Part shown: one piece after another, positions 31,943 through 41,189 of the stretch
How the letters are laid out: each line of letters begins with the position of its first letter
How positions within the stretch are numbered: position 1 is the stretch's first letter
Virus record (IMG/VR): IMGVR_UViG_3300048589_000933
Coordinates: 1-50,782 of that record
DNA length: 50,782 nucleotides
From: a virus
Reading direction: 5' to 3' (one strand)
Made by a program: the position numbers and the translations under genes
Notes under the pieces: model-generated
Seen by the model: the letters and a program-made list of their open reading frames with translations, nothing else
The model's database searches: none
What the model was told of the DNA's origin: nothing

Positions 31943-34900
31943 TGGCCGCCAATTTTGAGGAAGTCATCCGCCTGGTGCTGGAAGCCGCTGGCGAGAAAGA
32001 CGTTGCCAAGCTGCAAACTGCGCTGACCGATCTAGTCAAGACTGGCGACCTCACCGAGGACCAGCTCGCCGGTCTGTCGGAAGCGATGCGCGACTTCGGT
32101 GCCGCCGCGGCGGTCACCGATGGCGTCAAGCAAGCCATCGACACGTATGCCGCGCTGGCCGCCAAACAAGGCGAGCTGGCCGATGCGGCCGAAGCCGCTG
32201 GCCTGCGCCTGAAGCTGGCCAGCGAAGCCGAAGCCGGCGCCGCAGCGGTGCTCCGCGAGAAGCAACAGGCCGTCGAGCAGCTGGTGGCCGCGCAAAAGGA
32301 ATACCGCGACAGCAACGATGCCACGCGCGACGGGCTGAAGGAGTTCGCAAAGCAGGTACGCGAGGCGAAGGACGCGCAAGCCGAGGCCAAGAAGGAATAC
32401 CGCGACAGCGCCTCATCGCTCGATGCCGCCACCAAGGGCTACGAAAGCGCTGCGACCGCGCAGCAACGCCTGGCCGACGGCATCGACCGCGCCGCCACCA
32501 CCATCCGCGCCGCCGGCGAGAGCACGGATGATCTGGTGGGCGCGCAAGAGCGGCTGGATGCATCGGCGAAGGCCGCGGCGGCGGGCATCGCTGAGCTGGT
32601 CACGAAGGCCAAGGCCACCGCCGACGCCACGCGCTCTGTGCGCGAGCGGCTTGATGAGCAGGACGAAGCGTTCCGGCGCCAGGCAGCCGCCAGCAAGACG
32701 TCGGCCGATGCGCTGGCCGCGTACCAGCAGCGAGCGAAGGCCGCGGCGGATGAGTCCGCCAACCTGGGCGAGGAGGCCTCGAAGACCGGCGGCGTGCTGG
32801 ACAAGCTGAAGGGCATCGCAGCCGGCGTGTTCGCGTTTTTCAGCGTCGACAAGGCCATTGACGGGATCAAGTCGATCTTCGCCGAGGCCTCGGAGGCAGA
32901 GCAGTCGCTCGCCCAGCTGGACGCCGCGCTGGCGTCCACCGGCCGGCAGGCCGAGTTCAGCGCTGACCAGCTACAGGAAATGGCCACGGCGCTGCGTGAC
33001 AGCAGCAACTTCAGCGACGACCAAATCCAGAGCGCGCAAACGCGCCTGCTGAGCTACGTCAACATCGTTGGCGAGCAGTTCCCGGCCGCGCTGCAGATCT
33101 CCATCGACCAGGCCGCGCGCCTGGGCATCAGCGTGGAGTCGTCGGCCGAGATCGTTGGCAAGGCGCTGCAGACGCCATCGAAGGCGATGGAGGGCCTGGC
33201 CAAGCAGGGCTTCGTGCTCGATGCGGGTCAGCGCGATCTGCTCAAGACGCTGGAAGCCACCGGCCGCACGGCCGAGGCGCAGGCGATCATTCTGGATCTG
33301 CTGGTGGAGTCCTACGGCGGCGCCGCGGCGGCGCAGAAACTCGGTACGGCGGCAGGTCTCTACAAGGCGCTGCAGGACCAGATCGACGATTTCAAGCAGA
33401 GCATCGCCGATGCCGGCGTGTTTGACTTCTTCAAGTCGCGGCTCGCCGCGCTGACCGAGCAGGTGCGTGCAGCGGCGGCAGATGGCTCGTTGCTTGAGTA
33501 TGCGCGGAAGATCTCGGACGGCATTGTCGCAACGGCCAAAGCGGTCGAGGGCGCAGTCGTATTTGTGGTGCGCTACAGCGATGCGCTGATTCAGCTGGCT
33601 AAGGCGTATCTGGCCATCAAGTTCGCCGCGTTCCTGCAGGGCATGGCGCAGAGCGCAGTGCGGATGTACGAGGCGGGGCGTGCGGCGGCAGCGGCGGCGA
33701 CGCAGGTCGGCGGGCTTCGTGGTGCGCTGGCCAGCGTGCCGGCGAACATCAAGATTGCCATTGCTCTCATCGCGATCGAGTATGTTCTTGGAAAGCTGGT
33801 TGAGCTCAAGGACGCCATCGATGAGCTGCGGGCGGTGCAGGCCCAGCAGGTGGAGTCGAACAGAGCGCTCAGTGATGCTCAGATTCAGCTGCGGAAGAAC
33901 TTGGATGCAACGCTTGCGGTACTGGGCAAGTACCGCGACACAGCCATCAGTACTCGCGAAGAGACCGACAAGCTTACCGACCGCGAGTTGAAGAGCTACC
34001 AGGAGCGGCTTGAGGCTGCTCGTCGCTACTACAGTGCGGTAGAGATCAGCGCGAGGCGCGCTGGAGATGCCGCTACGTCGGCACTCGCGGCGGAAAGAGT
34101 TCGCGAGTACCTGGCAGAGATTGCGCGCATTAAGGCAATCTTTGACGGGATTGCCGCCAGCACGAAGGCCGCCGAGGACGCGCAACTCCAGTTCCGCCAG
34201 GCTCTTCGAGATCTCGGCGTGGACGCCCAGAACGCCGGTGATGAAGTCACCGAGGCAGGTCGGAAGATCCTCACCAACTTCGAGCTGGTGGCCAACGGCG
34301 CGAAAGCATCGGCCCAGCAGATCGGCGCCGCCTATGCTCGTGCCATTGACCAGGTGCAAACGACGGCCGAAGTCGACGAGCTGGCGCAGTCGCTGCGGGT
34401 GGCGTTTGAGTCCGGAAAGATCAGTGCGGCGGAGTATGCCGAGGGCGCAGAAGTCGCCGCCGCGCGAACGCGGGAGATCAAGGCCGCGGCCGTGGAGGCG
34501 GCCGGCGGCTTTGGGACGCTGAAGCAATCCAGCGCGGATGCCGCCCATGCGCTGATCGCCAACTGGACGACGGCGCGCGACACGCTGGTGGTGCAGTCGG
34601 CCCAGATCGCAGCGGCCATTGCCGATGCGCTCAAGCGTGGCGTGGCACAGGGCAGCGAAGAGATGAAGGGCTTGCTGGGGAAGTCCAGTGAAGTCGAGGC
34701 CGGCATTCGTGCGCTTAACGAGCGCATCGCCAACGCACAGAAGGGCCTGGAAGGAACCAAGGACCCGGTAGACGCGTTGGCTGACAGCATCGGCGCGCTT
34801 GGGGCGGCAGGCACCGAGGCCGGCGATGGGGCCGAGCGTGCGGCGGCTGGCGTCAAGCGGGTGGGCGACGAAGCCAAGGCATCCGGCGGTGCGGCGCAAG

Positions 34901-35853
34901 TCTTCGCGAGTTTCCTGGGCGACCTGACGGCCGAGTTTGCTGCCGTCAGTGACGCCGCGCGCGAGTACTTTGTCGATCAGCAGATTGGCATGACCCGTGC
35001 GGTGGGCACGCTCAGCGAGTACCTCGCTGCGACGCGGGCGGCAGCCGATGCCACCCGCATGGCCATCGCCGAGCAACGCCGCTCCCTGGAGGAAAACACT
35101 GTCGGCATCCAGCGGTTGGTGGATGCAAGCGAGAGTGGCTTTGACGCGGTGGGCCGCGCCATTGGCAACACCGCGCTGGACATGCAGCAGCTGGAACGCG
35201 TGGCGAGCCAGGGGGTGGCGCAGTTCTCGCTGCTCAATGATTCGGACCTCAGCCGGCTGCAGGCGCAGATCGATCGCGCCAAGGGCCGGCTGCAGGCGCT
35301 GCAGGACCAGGCACTCTCGGCGCAGGAGGAGCTGGGCTCGCTGGGCGACAGCCTGCAGGCCGCGTTGGACCGGCGCGCGGGCGACGAAAGCGCGGTGCGT
35401 GAGCGGGAGTTCGCGCGCGAGCTGGAGCGCATCAAGGAGCTCGCCGATGCGGGGGGTGCCGGTGCGCGCGATGCTGCGAACCGCGCACGCGAGCTGGCCA
35501 AGCGCAACTTCGACGCCGACATCGAAGAGATCAACCAGCGCCGCGCCGCCGAGGCATTACGCGCACAGGAGGAGGCTGCTGCGCAGCAAGAGCGCCTGGC
35601 GCGCATCGAAGAAGAGTCCCGCGCCCGCGAGGCGGCCGCGCGGGAGGGTGAAGCGCGGCGCGCCGGCTTTGAGAACCAGACCGCGACCGTGCGATCTGAG
35701 GTTACGGTGAATGTGCGCCTGCAAGACACCGTGACGACACAGGTCTCCGGCGAAGGCCTGACAACGCAGCAGGCGCGCGAGCTGTGGCGCGTGCTGGGCC
35801 CGGTGGTCATCGAAGAGCTGCGCCGCGAGCGCTCATTGAAAGGGGGTGGATGA
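31942..35853 (+). CDS. tail tape measure protein
   Basis: 1303 residues, mostly Ala-rich coiled coil, with a few hydrophobic stretches (for example AAGVFAFFSVDKAIDGI) and a long helical C-terminal half. At roughly 0.15 nm per residue the tail would be about 190 nm, a long flexible siphovirus tail. No lysozyme or peptidase motif was recognised inside. There is no separate gpG/GT-like frameshift gene before it. Confidence 0.9.
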   Translation: MAANFEEVIRLVLEAAGEKDVAKLQTALTDLVKTGDLTEDQLAGLSEAMRDFGAAAAVTDGVKQAIDTYAALAAKQGELADAAEAAGLRLKLASEAEAGAAAVLREKQQAVEQLVAAQKEYRDSNDATRDGLKEFAKQVREAKDAQAEAKKEYRDSASSLDAATKGYESAATAQQRLADGIDRAATTIRAAGESTDDLVGAQERLDASAKAAAAGIAELVTKAKATADATRSVRERLDEQDEAFRRQAAASKTSADALAAYQQRAKAAADESANLGEEASKTGGVLDKLKGIAAGVFAFFSVDKAIDGIKSIFAEASEAEQSLAQLDAALASTGRQAEFSADQLQEMATALRDSSNFSDDQIQSAQTRLLSYVNIVGEQFPAALQISIDQAARLGISVESSAEIVGKALQTPSKAMEGLAKQGFVLDAGQRDLLKTLEATGRTAEAQAIILDLLVESYGGAAAAQKLGTAAGLYKALQDQIDDFKQSIADAGVFDFFKSRLAALTEQVRAAAADGSLLEYARKISDGIVATAKAVEGAVVFVVRYSDALIQLAKAYLAIKFAAFLQGMAQSAVRMYEAGRAAAAAATQVGGLRGALASVPANIKIAIALIAIEYVLGKLVELKDAIDELRAVQAQQVESNRALSDAQIQLRKNLDATLAVLGKYRDTAISTREETDKLTDRELKSYQERLEAARRYYSAVEISARRAGDAATSALAAERVREYLAEIARIKAIFDGIAASTKAAEDAQLQFRQALRDLGVDAQNAGDEVTEAGRKILTNFELVANGAKASAQQIGAAYARAIDQVQTTAEVDELAQSLRVAFESGKISAAEYAEGAEVAAARTREIKAAAVEAAGGFGTLKQSSADAAHALIANWTTARDTLVVQSAQIAAAIADALKRGVAQGSEEMKGLLGKSSEVEAGIRALNERIANAQKGLEGTKDPVDALADSIGALGAAGTEAGDGAERAAAGVKRVGDEAKASGGAAQVFASFLGDLTAEFAAVSDAAREYFVDQQIGMTRAVGTLSEYLAATRAAADATRMAIAEQRRSLEENTVGIQRLVDASESGFDAVGRAIGNTALDMQQLERVASQGVAQFSLLNDSDLSRLQAQIDRAKGRLQALQDQALSAQEELGSLGDSLQAALDRRAGDESAVREREFARELERIKELADAGGAGARDAANRARELAKRNFDADIEEINQRRAAEALRAQEEAAAQQERLARIEEESRAREAAAREGEARRAGFENQTATVRSEVTVNVRLQDTVTTQVSGEGLTTQQARELWRVLGPVVIEELRRERSLKGGG

Positions 35854-36275
35854 TGCCACTGACCATCGGCGGCCTGACGCTGTCTGGCGTCGCCGGCAGC
35901 GGCGAGGATCTGCGCTGGATCGATGAGTTTGCCGACGGCTCGGATCTGGTTGGCCAGTCTGAGCGCGTGACCATTACCGGTGCGCTGGTGATTCAGGCCA
36001 GCGCGCAGCAAAGCGGCCGCCGCATGACGCTCGAGGGTGGCAATGACGCCGGCGAGTACTTCGGCGTGATCACCCGCGCGGAGGTCGAGGCTCTTCGCGA
36101 ACTGGCCGCCGAGCCAGGCGAGATCTACGAGGTGGTACTGCCCGATGGCCGCGAGTTCGAGGCGGTGTTCAGCCGCGCGAGCGGTCCGGCGGTTGAGGCC
36201 TCGCCGCTGCGTCACATCGTGCCGCACCAAGCGGCTGACCTGTACATCCCCACACTACGACTGGTACTGCTCTGA
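35850..36275 (+). CDS. minor tail protein, likely distal-tail type
   Basis: 141 residues from ATG at 35850 (a second ATG follows directly). A strong purine run (AGGGGGTGG) precedes it. It is beta-rich (LTIGGLTLSGVAGSGEDLRWIDE, RMTLEGGNDAGEYFGVITRAE) and lies first in the tail-tip module. Confidence 0.65.
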   Translation: MMPLTIGGLTLSGVAGSGEDLRWIDEFADGSDLVGQSERVTITGALVIQASAQQSGRRMTLEGGNDAGEYFGVITRAEVEALRELAAEPGEIYEVVLPDGREFEAVFSRASGPAVEASPLRHIVPHQAADLYIPTLRLVLL

Positions 36276-39200
36276 TGACGATTACCTCGCTCGACCTGCG
36301 CGTGATGCAGTCGCAACGCATGACGGACTTCTCGGACGGCGGCGGCCGGATGTCGGCGACCGAGGTGGTCGACGGACAGATGAACAACGTGTTCCCCGAT
36401 CAGTCGGATCTCGACCGCATCAACGGCCGTGTGTCGCTGCGCAAGATATTTCTGAACGTCGACACCGACAACGCCGACACGTACCTGGGCGCGTTCGGCT
36501 TTCTGACCGATCCGCCGCTTGATCCGTCTGTCGCGTGCCTGATCTTCACCACGCAGTCGCCCACCGACTTGCGCTCGGCTGCGCGCAGCTACGTTGAGAA
36601 CTACCGGATCAAGGGCAGTCGCTCGCAGCTGGTGCTCTACGGCACCCATCTGGCTGGGCAGAGCACGCTGCAGATGTACTGCCGTCCGACCATCGCGTCG
36701 CCCGATATCGGTGACGTGCTGTGCTTGTCGATCGAGGCCAGTGGCTACGCTGCTGCGGAGCAATTCGTTGCCGTGCAGGAGGTGCTGAGTCGGCAGACGG
36801 TGCGGTTCTACGATGCCGGCAGCAATGCCGAGTTTGACCGCGACGTGCTGATCATCCGCATCACGACAGCGCTTGGGCAGGACTTCCCAGGCCGTGACGA
36901 GCCCATCCAGGCGGCCACGGCGGCACCCACGCTGGTGCGTACGACGCAGGTGTCGGACGGCGCGCGCTATTACGGCGTGCTGCCGCTGACCGACGTGGCC
37001 GAGATCGGCGACCTGAGCGTCAAGACCGAGACGCCCTACGTGACCATCGTGCCCACCACGACGGCAGAGACGCCGCTGGTCGACCAGCTGGCAGGGCTGG
37101 GTAACGTGGCCATGATCCGCTCGGGTGCTGTGGATGCGCTGAGCTATGCCGGAAGCGTTACCGGCGCGGCAGCCACGCTGGTGCGGCGCTACCTGGGCAC
37201 GCCCTACACGCGGCGGTCGCTGTTCATCACCATCGGCGCCACGCAGCTGCGCGACGACGGACACGGCGGCATCGTGGCGGTGGATCCATCCGCCACGGGC
37301 TGGAGCGGCGAGGCGGACTACACGACCGGCGCATTCGCCGTGGCGCGCGATGTGGGGTTCAGTGGCACGCTGTCAGCCACGGCGACGCCGGCCGGTGGCG
37401 TGCTCGAGCAGGGCCAGACGTTCGCGCTGGACATCACTGCGGGCAACCGCAACACCTCATACGTGTTTCAGCTGAGCGCATCGCCGGCGCCGGGAACGGT
37501 GTCGCTGGATTATCTGGCGCTGGGCAAGTGGATCCGGCTGAGCGACACCGGTGCCGGACAGCTGGCGGGTAACGCCGGCGAGGGCAGCGCCACGCTGAAC
37601 TACTCGACGGGTACGCTGGCGGTGACGCTGGGCGCCCTGCCGGATGTGGACAGCCAGATCCTGCTGGCATGGGGCACCGACCTGCGCGCCCGCAACAGCA
37701 GCGGCGACATCACCACGCCGCCGGTGCGGCATCGGCAGGTGCTGGCGCATGGTGATGTGGTGCCTGGCACGCTGGTGATGACGTGGGAGACGGCCACCGT
37801 GGCCAAGACTGCGTCGGCCAACGCCGCCGGCGTGATCAGCGGTGACGCCTCCGGCACGATCGACGCGGTATCCGGCACGGTGCTGTTCACGACGTCGGCC
37901 AGTCCTGACGCCAACATCACCTACAGCTATGACTACGCCGAGGGCGTGCACTCGGAGACCTTCACGCCGACACCGGCCAGCGGCACGGTGTCGTTCACGC
38001 TTGGCAGCGGTGTGCCGCTGTCGGCAGGCAGCGTGCGGGCGACGTGGGTCGCGCGGCTCAGCTATCTGTATGGCACCGCCGGCGTGGCGCAGACGCAGCG
38101 CGTGATCAACGTGGTGGACGACAGCGCTGGCGCGTTCTCGCTGCCGATTGGCAACGATGGCTACGGCACCAGCAGCTTCGAGGGCACGATCAACTACACC
38201 ACGGGCGCGGTGAGTCTGGATGTGGAGGCGCTGTTGCCGTCCTGGGTGCCGACACTGCAGTCGCGGCTGCTCTCGAATGGCCGCGTGTGCACCTACATCT
38301 CTGCGTACACGCTGGAGGATCACGGCTACACGTTCCCCGCCGGCACGGCCATCGATGTGCGCTGGCAAGAGGCCGGTGCGTCGGAGATCAGCCACTCCGA
38401 GGGCCACCCGCTGCCGCCGATCGACATCTATCTGGGGCAGGGTGCGGCGGGGCCAACGGTGCCCGGCTCGCTGCGCTTCACGTTTCGTGGTCGCACATAC
38501 GTCGATCGCGCCGGTTCGCTGGTGTACGGCGTCAACAGCACGACCAACGCCGGCACCGCGGGCGGCAGCTTCGACTACGTGAGCAACGTGGCCACCATCA
38601 GCGACTTCGGCAGCGGCAGCGGCAGCACCGTGGCCATTGAGTCCATGCTCACCCGGTGGGTGAATGTGGGCGTGGCGTCGGTGCTGTTCCGCGCGCCGGG
38701 TACACCGTTGCGGCCCGGCAACTTCACCGTGCGGGCCACGACGCTGCTGGGCACGCTGCTGACGGCCAGTGCCGACATCAACGGCGTGATCACTGGCACG
38801 CTGGTGCGCGGCGAGGTGAGTTGGGGCAGTGGCGCGGCGTCGGTGAGCTTTGGCGAGTGGGTGACCGCGGCGGGCAATGAGGCAGAGCCGTGGTACGACC
38901 CGGACGGCATCGTCGAAGGTGAGGTATGGAAGCCCACCCTGGTCGACCCGTCGACGGTGTTCTTCGGCTGTGTAGTGTTTCGCTCGATTCCGGTCGACCC
39001 TGAGCTGATCGGCATCGATCCCGTGCGCTTGCCGAGCGATGGCAGGGTGGTGGCCATCCGCGCTGGCGACACCATCATCATCCACAACACGCAGGAGCTG
39101 GAGATCGCCACGCCGGTGGCCGGTACCGAGCATGATCTGGGTCGGCCCCGGCTCGCATTCTGCGAGGTGTTCGATGCGACGGGCGCGGCGGTGGAGTCGA

Positions 39201-39862
39201 TCTGGTACACGCAGGACCTCGATGCCGGCACGCACACGTGGGCAGACCCGCTGAACCTGAGCGCGTACACCATGCCGATCACGCTGCGGCATCGGATTGA
39301 AGACGCCATGCTGTGCACCGATGTGCAGATCACCGGCGAGGTGACCCTGCAGCGTGCGCTGACGCACGAGTTTGGCGAGGGCTCGCAGGTGTCGGCGGCG
39401 ATCACGTACGGCGACATGCAGGCGAGGTACACCAACCTGTTCGATCAGGCGACGTACTCCGCCGGCGTGTGGTCTGACGTGGTGGTGGGCGCCAATGCCG
39501 CCGCAACGTACAACGACGTGGTCTATCCGATCGGCATCACCAACGATGGCGCGATTGATGAGCGCTGGGCACTGGTGTTCACGTCGTCTGGCCTGATCAA
39601 CGTGATCGGTGAAAGCGTTGGCCAGGTGCTCACGTCAGCATCGATTGCCAGTACGGTCGCGCCTATCAACCCGGTGTCTGGCGAGCCGTATTTCAGCATG
39701 GCCGCGGCGGGGTTTGGGTCGGGTTGGGCGGCGGGCAACGTGATTCGGTTCAACACGATCTCGGCGACGCGGCCCACGTGGGTGGCGCGCGTCACGAAAC
39801 CCGGGCCGGTCGTCGAAGCTGATGACCGTACGCGGTATCAGGTCTATGGGAACGCTTACTGA
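36275..39862 (+). CDS. large tail-tip structural protein with repeated beta domains
   Basis: 1195 residues. It contains several related beta modules (ASGTIDAVSGTVLFTTSASP, SFEGTINYTTGAVSLDVEAL, GSFDYVSNVATISDF) of about 100-150 residues, which look like internal duplications. It starts on the stop of the previous gene. No enzyme motif was seen. It takes the place of the tip-attachment proteins of other siphoviruses, and host contact is likely. Confidence 0.75.
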   Translation: MTITSLDLRVMQSQRMTDFSDGGGRMSATEVVDGQMNNVFPDQSDLDRINGRVSLRKIFLNVDTDNADTYLGAFGFLTDPPLDPSVACLIFTTQSPTDLRSAARSYVENYRIKGSRSQLVLYGTHLAGQSTLQMYCRPTIASPDIGDVLCLSIEASGYAAAEQFVAVQEVLSRQTVRFYDAGSNAEFDRDVLIIRITTALGQDFPGRDEPIQAATAAPTLVRTTQVSDGARYYGVLPLTDVAEIGDLSVKTETPYVTIVPTTTAETPLVDQLAGLGNVAMIRSGAVDALSYAGSVTGAAATLVRRYLGTPYTRRSLFITIGATQLRDDGHGGIVAVDPSATGWSGEADYTTGAFAVARDVGFSGTLSATATPAGGVLEQGQTFALDITAGNRNTSYVFQLSASPAPGTVSLDYLALGKWIRLSDTGAGQLAGNAGEGSATLNYSTGTLAVTLGALPDVDSQILLAWGTDLRARNSSGDITTPPVRHRQVLAHGDVVPGTLVMTWETATVAKTASANAAGVISGDASGTIDAVSGTVLFTTSASPDANITYSYDYAEGVHSETFTPTPASGTVSFTLGSGVPLSAGSVRATWVARLSYLYGTAGVAQTQRVINVVDDSAGAFSLPIGNDGYGTSSFEGTINYTTGAVSLDVEALLPSWVPTLQSRLLSNGRVCTYISAYTLEDHGYTFPAGTAIDVRWQEAGASEISHSEGHPLPPIDIYLGQGAAGPTVPGSLRFTFRGRTYVDRAGSLVYGVNSTTNAGTAGGSFDYVSNVATISDFGSGSGSTVAIESMLTRWVNVGVASVLFRAPGTPLRPGNFTVRATTLLGTLLTASADINGVITGTLVRGEVSWGSGAASVSFGEWVTAAGNEAEPWYDPDGIVEGEVWKPTLVDPSTVFFGCVVFRSIPVDPELIGIDPVRLPSDGRVVAIRAGDTIIIHNTQELEIATPVAGTEHDLGRPRLAFCEVFDATGAAVESIWYTQDLDAGTHTWADPLNLSAYTMPITLRHRIEDAMLCTDVQITGEVTLQRALTHEFGEGSQVSAAITYGDMQARYTNLFDQATYSAGVWSDVVVGANAAATYNDVVYPIGITNDGAIDERWALVFTSSGLINVIGESVGQVLTSASIASTVAPINPVSGEPYFSMAAAGFGSGWAAGNVIRFNTISATRPTWVARVTKPGPVVEADDRTRYQVYGNAY

Positions 39863-40875
39863 TGACCACTCGATACTTCCGCTGGGATGACCCGTCGGCG
39901 CCGACGCTGGACGGGCAGGCGGGCACGTTCATCGATCTGATGATCAAGTGCCTGGTGGGCACCGCCGGCGTGGCCTACGGTACCGGCGCAGACGAAAAGC
40001 TGGCAGCGGGCTGGAGCATCGCGTACCAGGATCTGCCCGGCAAGATCGTGTTTCGGAACGATCCGACGCTCGGCAGCGGGTGCTATCTGCGCATCCTGGA
40101 TGACGGCTCGGATGCGACCTACGGCGCCCGGGTGGCGCGCATGCAGGTGTACGAGTCGATGTCGGACATCGACACGGGCACGGCGGCCGCGTCGTCGATC
40201 TCGGGCGGCGTTTACATCCGCAAGTCGGAGGCGCTGAGCAGTGCGGCGCGCGTGTGGGTGGTTTGCGCGGATGAGCGAACGATGTATTTCAACCTCTACT
40301 CCGCCGGCAGCACGCCGTTGAGTGCCTCGACGGGCGATTCCTATTCGACGCTGGGTGGGGCCGGCGACTACGAGCCCATGATTGCGGGTGACCCGGGTGT
40401 GTTCGTGGCTGGGCGGCATGCCAATGGCACGATCTTCGCGGTTTCGGGCATGGTCTTGGCGGCGACGCCAGTGGCGGCGGCCGTGTCGATTGGCGTAGGC
40501 AGCTTCGGAGTTACGCGTGACACGGCGCTCAGCGCTTCTGCGAGTGCGGTAGATATTCCGTTCACAGCGGGTAGCACGACATCACAAGCGATCGGAAACT
40601 CCACTCTGGCCATGATGACGAGCCCTGCACCCGGCACGTCCGGTGACTTCTTCATTCCGGCGCTGATCAAGCAGGGGGCGGCGCTGCGCGGCAAGATGCG
40701 CGGGCTGTATGCGCCGATCACGCGCATTGCAGGCAACAAGACAATGGCCGATGAGGTGATTCCGCTGGCGGCGGGCGCCTCCCGTCTGGTGATCATGAGC
40801 GGATCGGGTATCGCCGCGGGCGGCAACTCGCAAATGCGTGGCCGCGTAGCGGTCGAGACGGACCTGGCCTGGTGA
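39862..40875 (+). CDS. tail-tip structural protein
   Basis: 337 residues, beta-rich, with RYFRWDDPSAPTLDGQAGTF at the start and many Gly/Ser/Ala turns. It overlaps the preceding stop. It probably belongs to the tip complex. No firm family. Confidence 0.62.
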   Translation: MTTRYFRWDDPSAPTLDGQAGTFIDLMIKCLVGTAGVAYGTGADEKLAAGWSIAYQDLPGKIVFRNDPTLGSGCYLRILDDGSDATYGARVARMQVYESMSDIDTGTAAASSISGGVYIRKSEALSSAARVWVVCADERTMYFNLYSAGSTPLSASTGDSYSTLGGAGDYEPMIAGDPGVFVAGRHANGTIFAVSGMVLAATPVAAAVSIGVGSFGVTRDTALSASASAVDIPFTAGSTTSQAIGNSTLAMMTSPAPGTSGDFFIPALIKQGAALRGKMRGLYAPITRIAGNKTMADEVIPLAAGASRLVIMSGSGIAAGGNSQMRGRVAVETDLAW

Positions 40876-40881
40876 TGCGCG

Positions 40882-41187
40882 ATGGCCGCTGATCTGACGG
40901 TGTTTCGAGTACTTGCCACCGACACTCTGCACGGTGGCCGGGGGTTGATTGCCGGGACGTTGCCGGATGGCATCGTGACGGTTGGCAGTGTGCCGACGGG
41001 CGGCTGCGAGATCGAGGTGCGCGAGCGGCTCAGCCGGCACCTGGTTGCGACAAGGCGGTCGCTACCGGATGGGTCCTACGAATTCCGGGGGCTCAATCCC
41101 GCAGAGAGGTTCGACGTCATCGCCCGGGACTGGTCGGGCACGTATGAGGACGTGATCGTCGGCGGCGTGACGCCGATCCCGTACTGA
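40882..41187 (+). CDS. small tail-tip protein
   Basis: 101 residues. LNPAERFDVIARDWSGTYEDVI and the earlier TVGSVPTGGCEIEVRER pattern resemble a carbohydrate-type beta sandwich often found in phage tail tips. It lies two bases before the next gene. Confidence 0.55.
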   Translation: MAADLTVFRVLATDTLHGGRGLIAGTLPDGIVTVGSVPTGGCEIEVRERLSRHLVATRRSLPDGSYEFRGLNPAERFDVIARDWSGTYEDVIVGGVTPIPY

Positions 41188-41189
41188 CG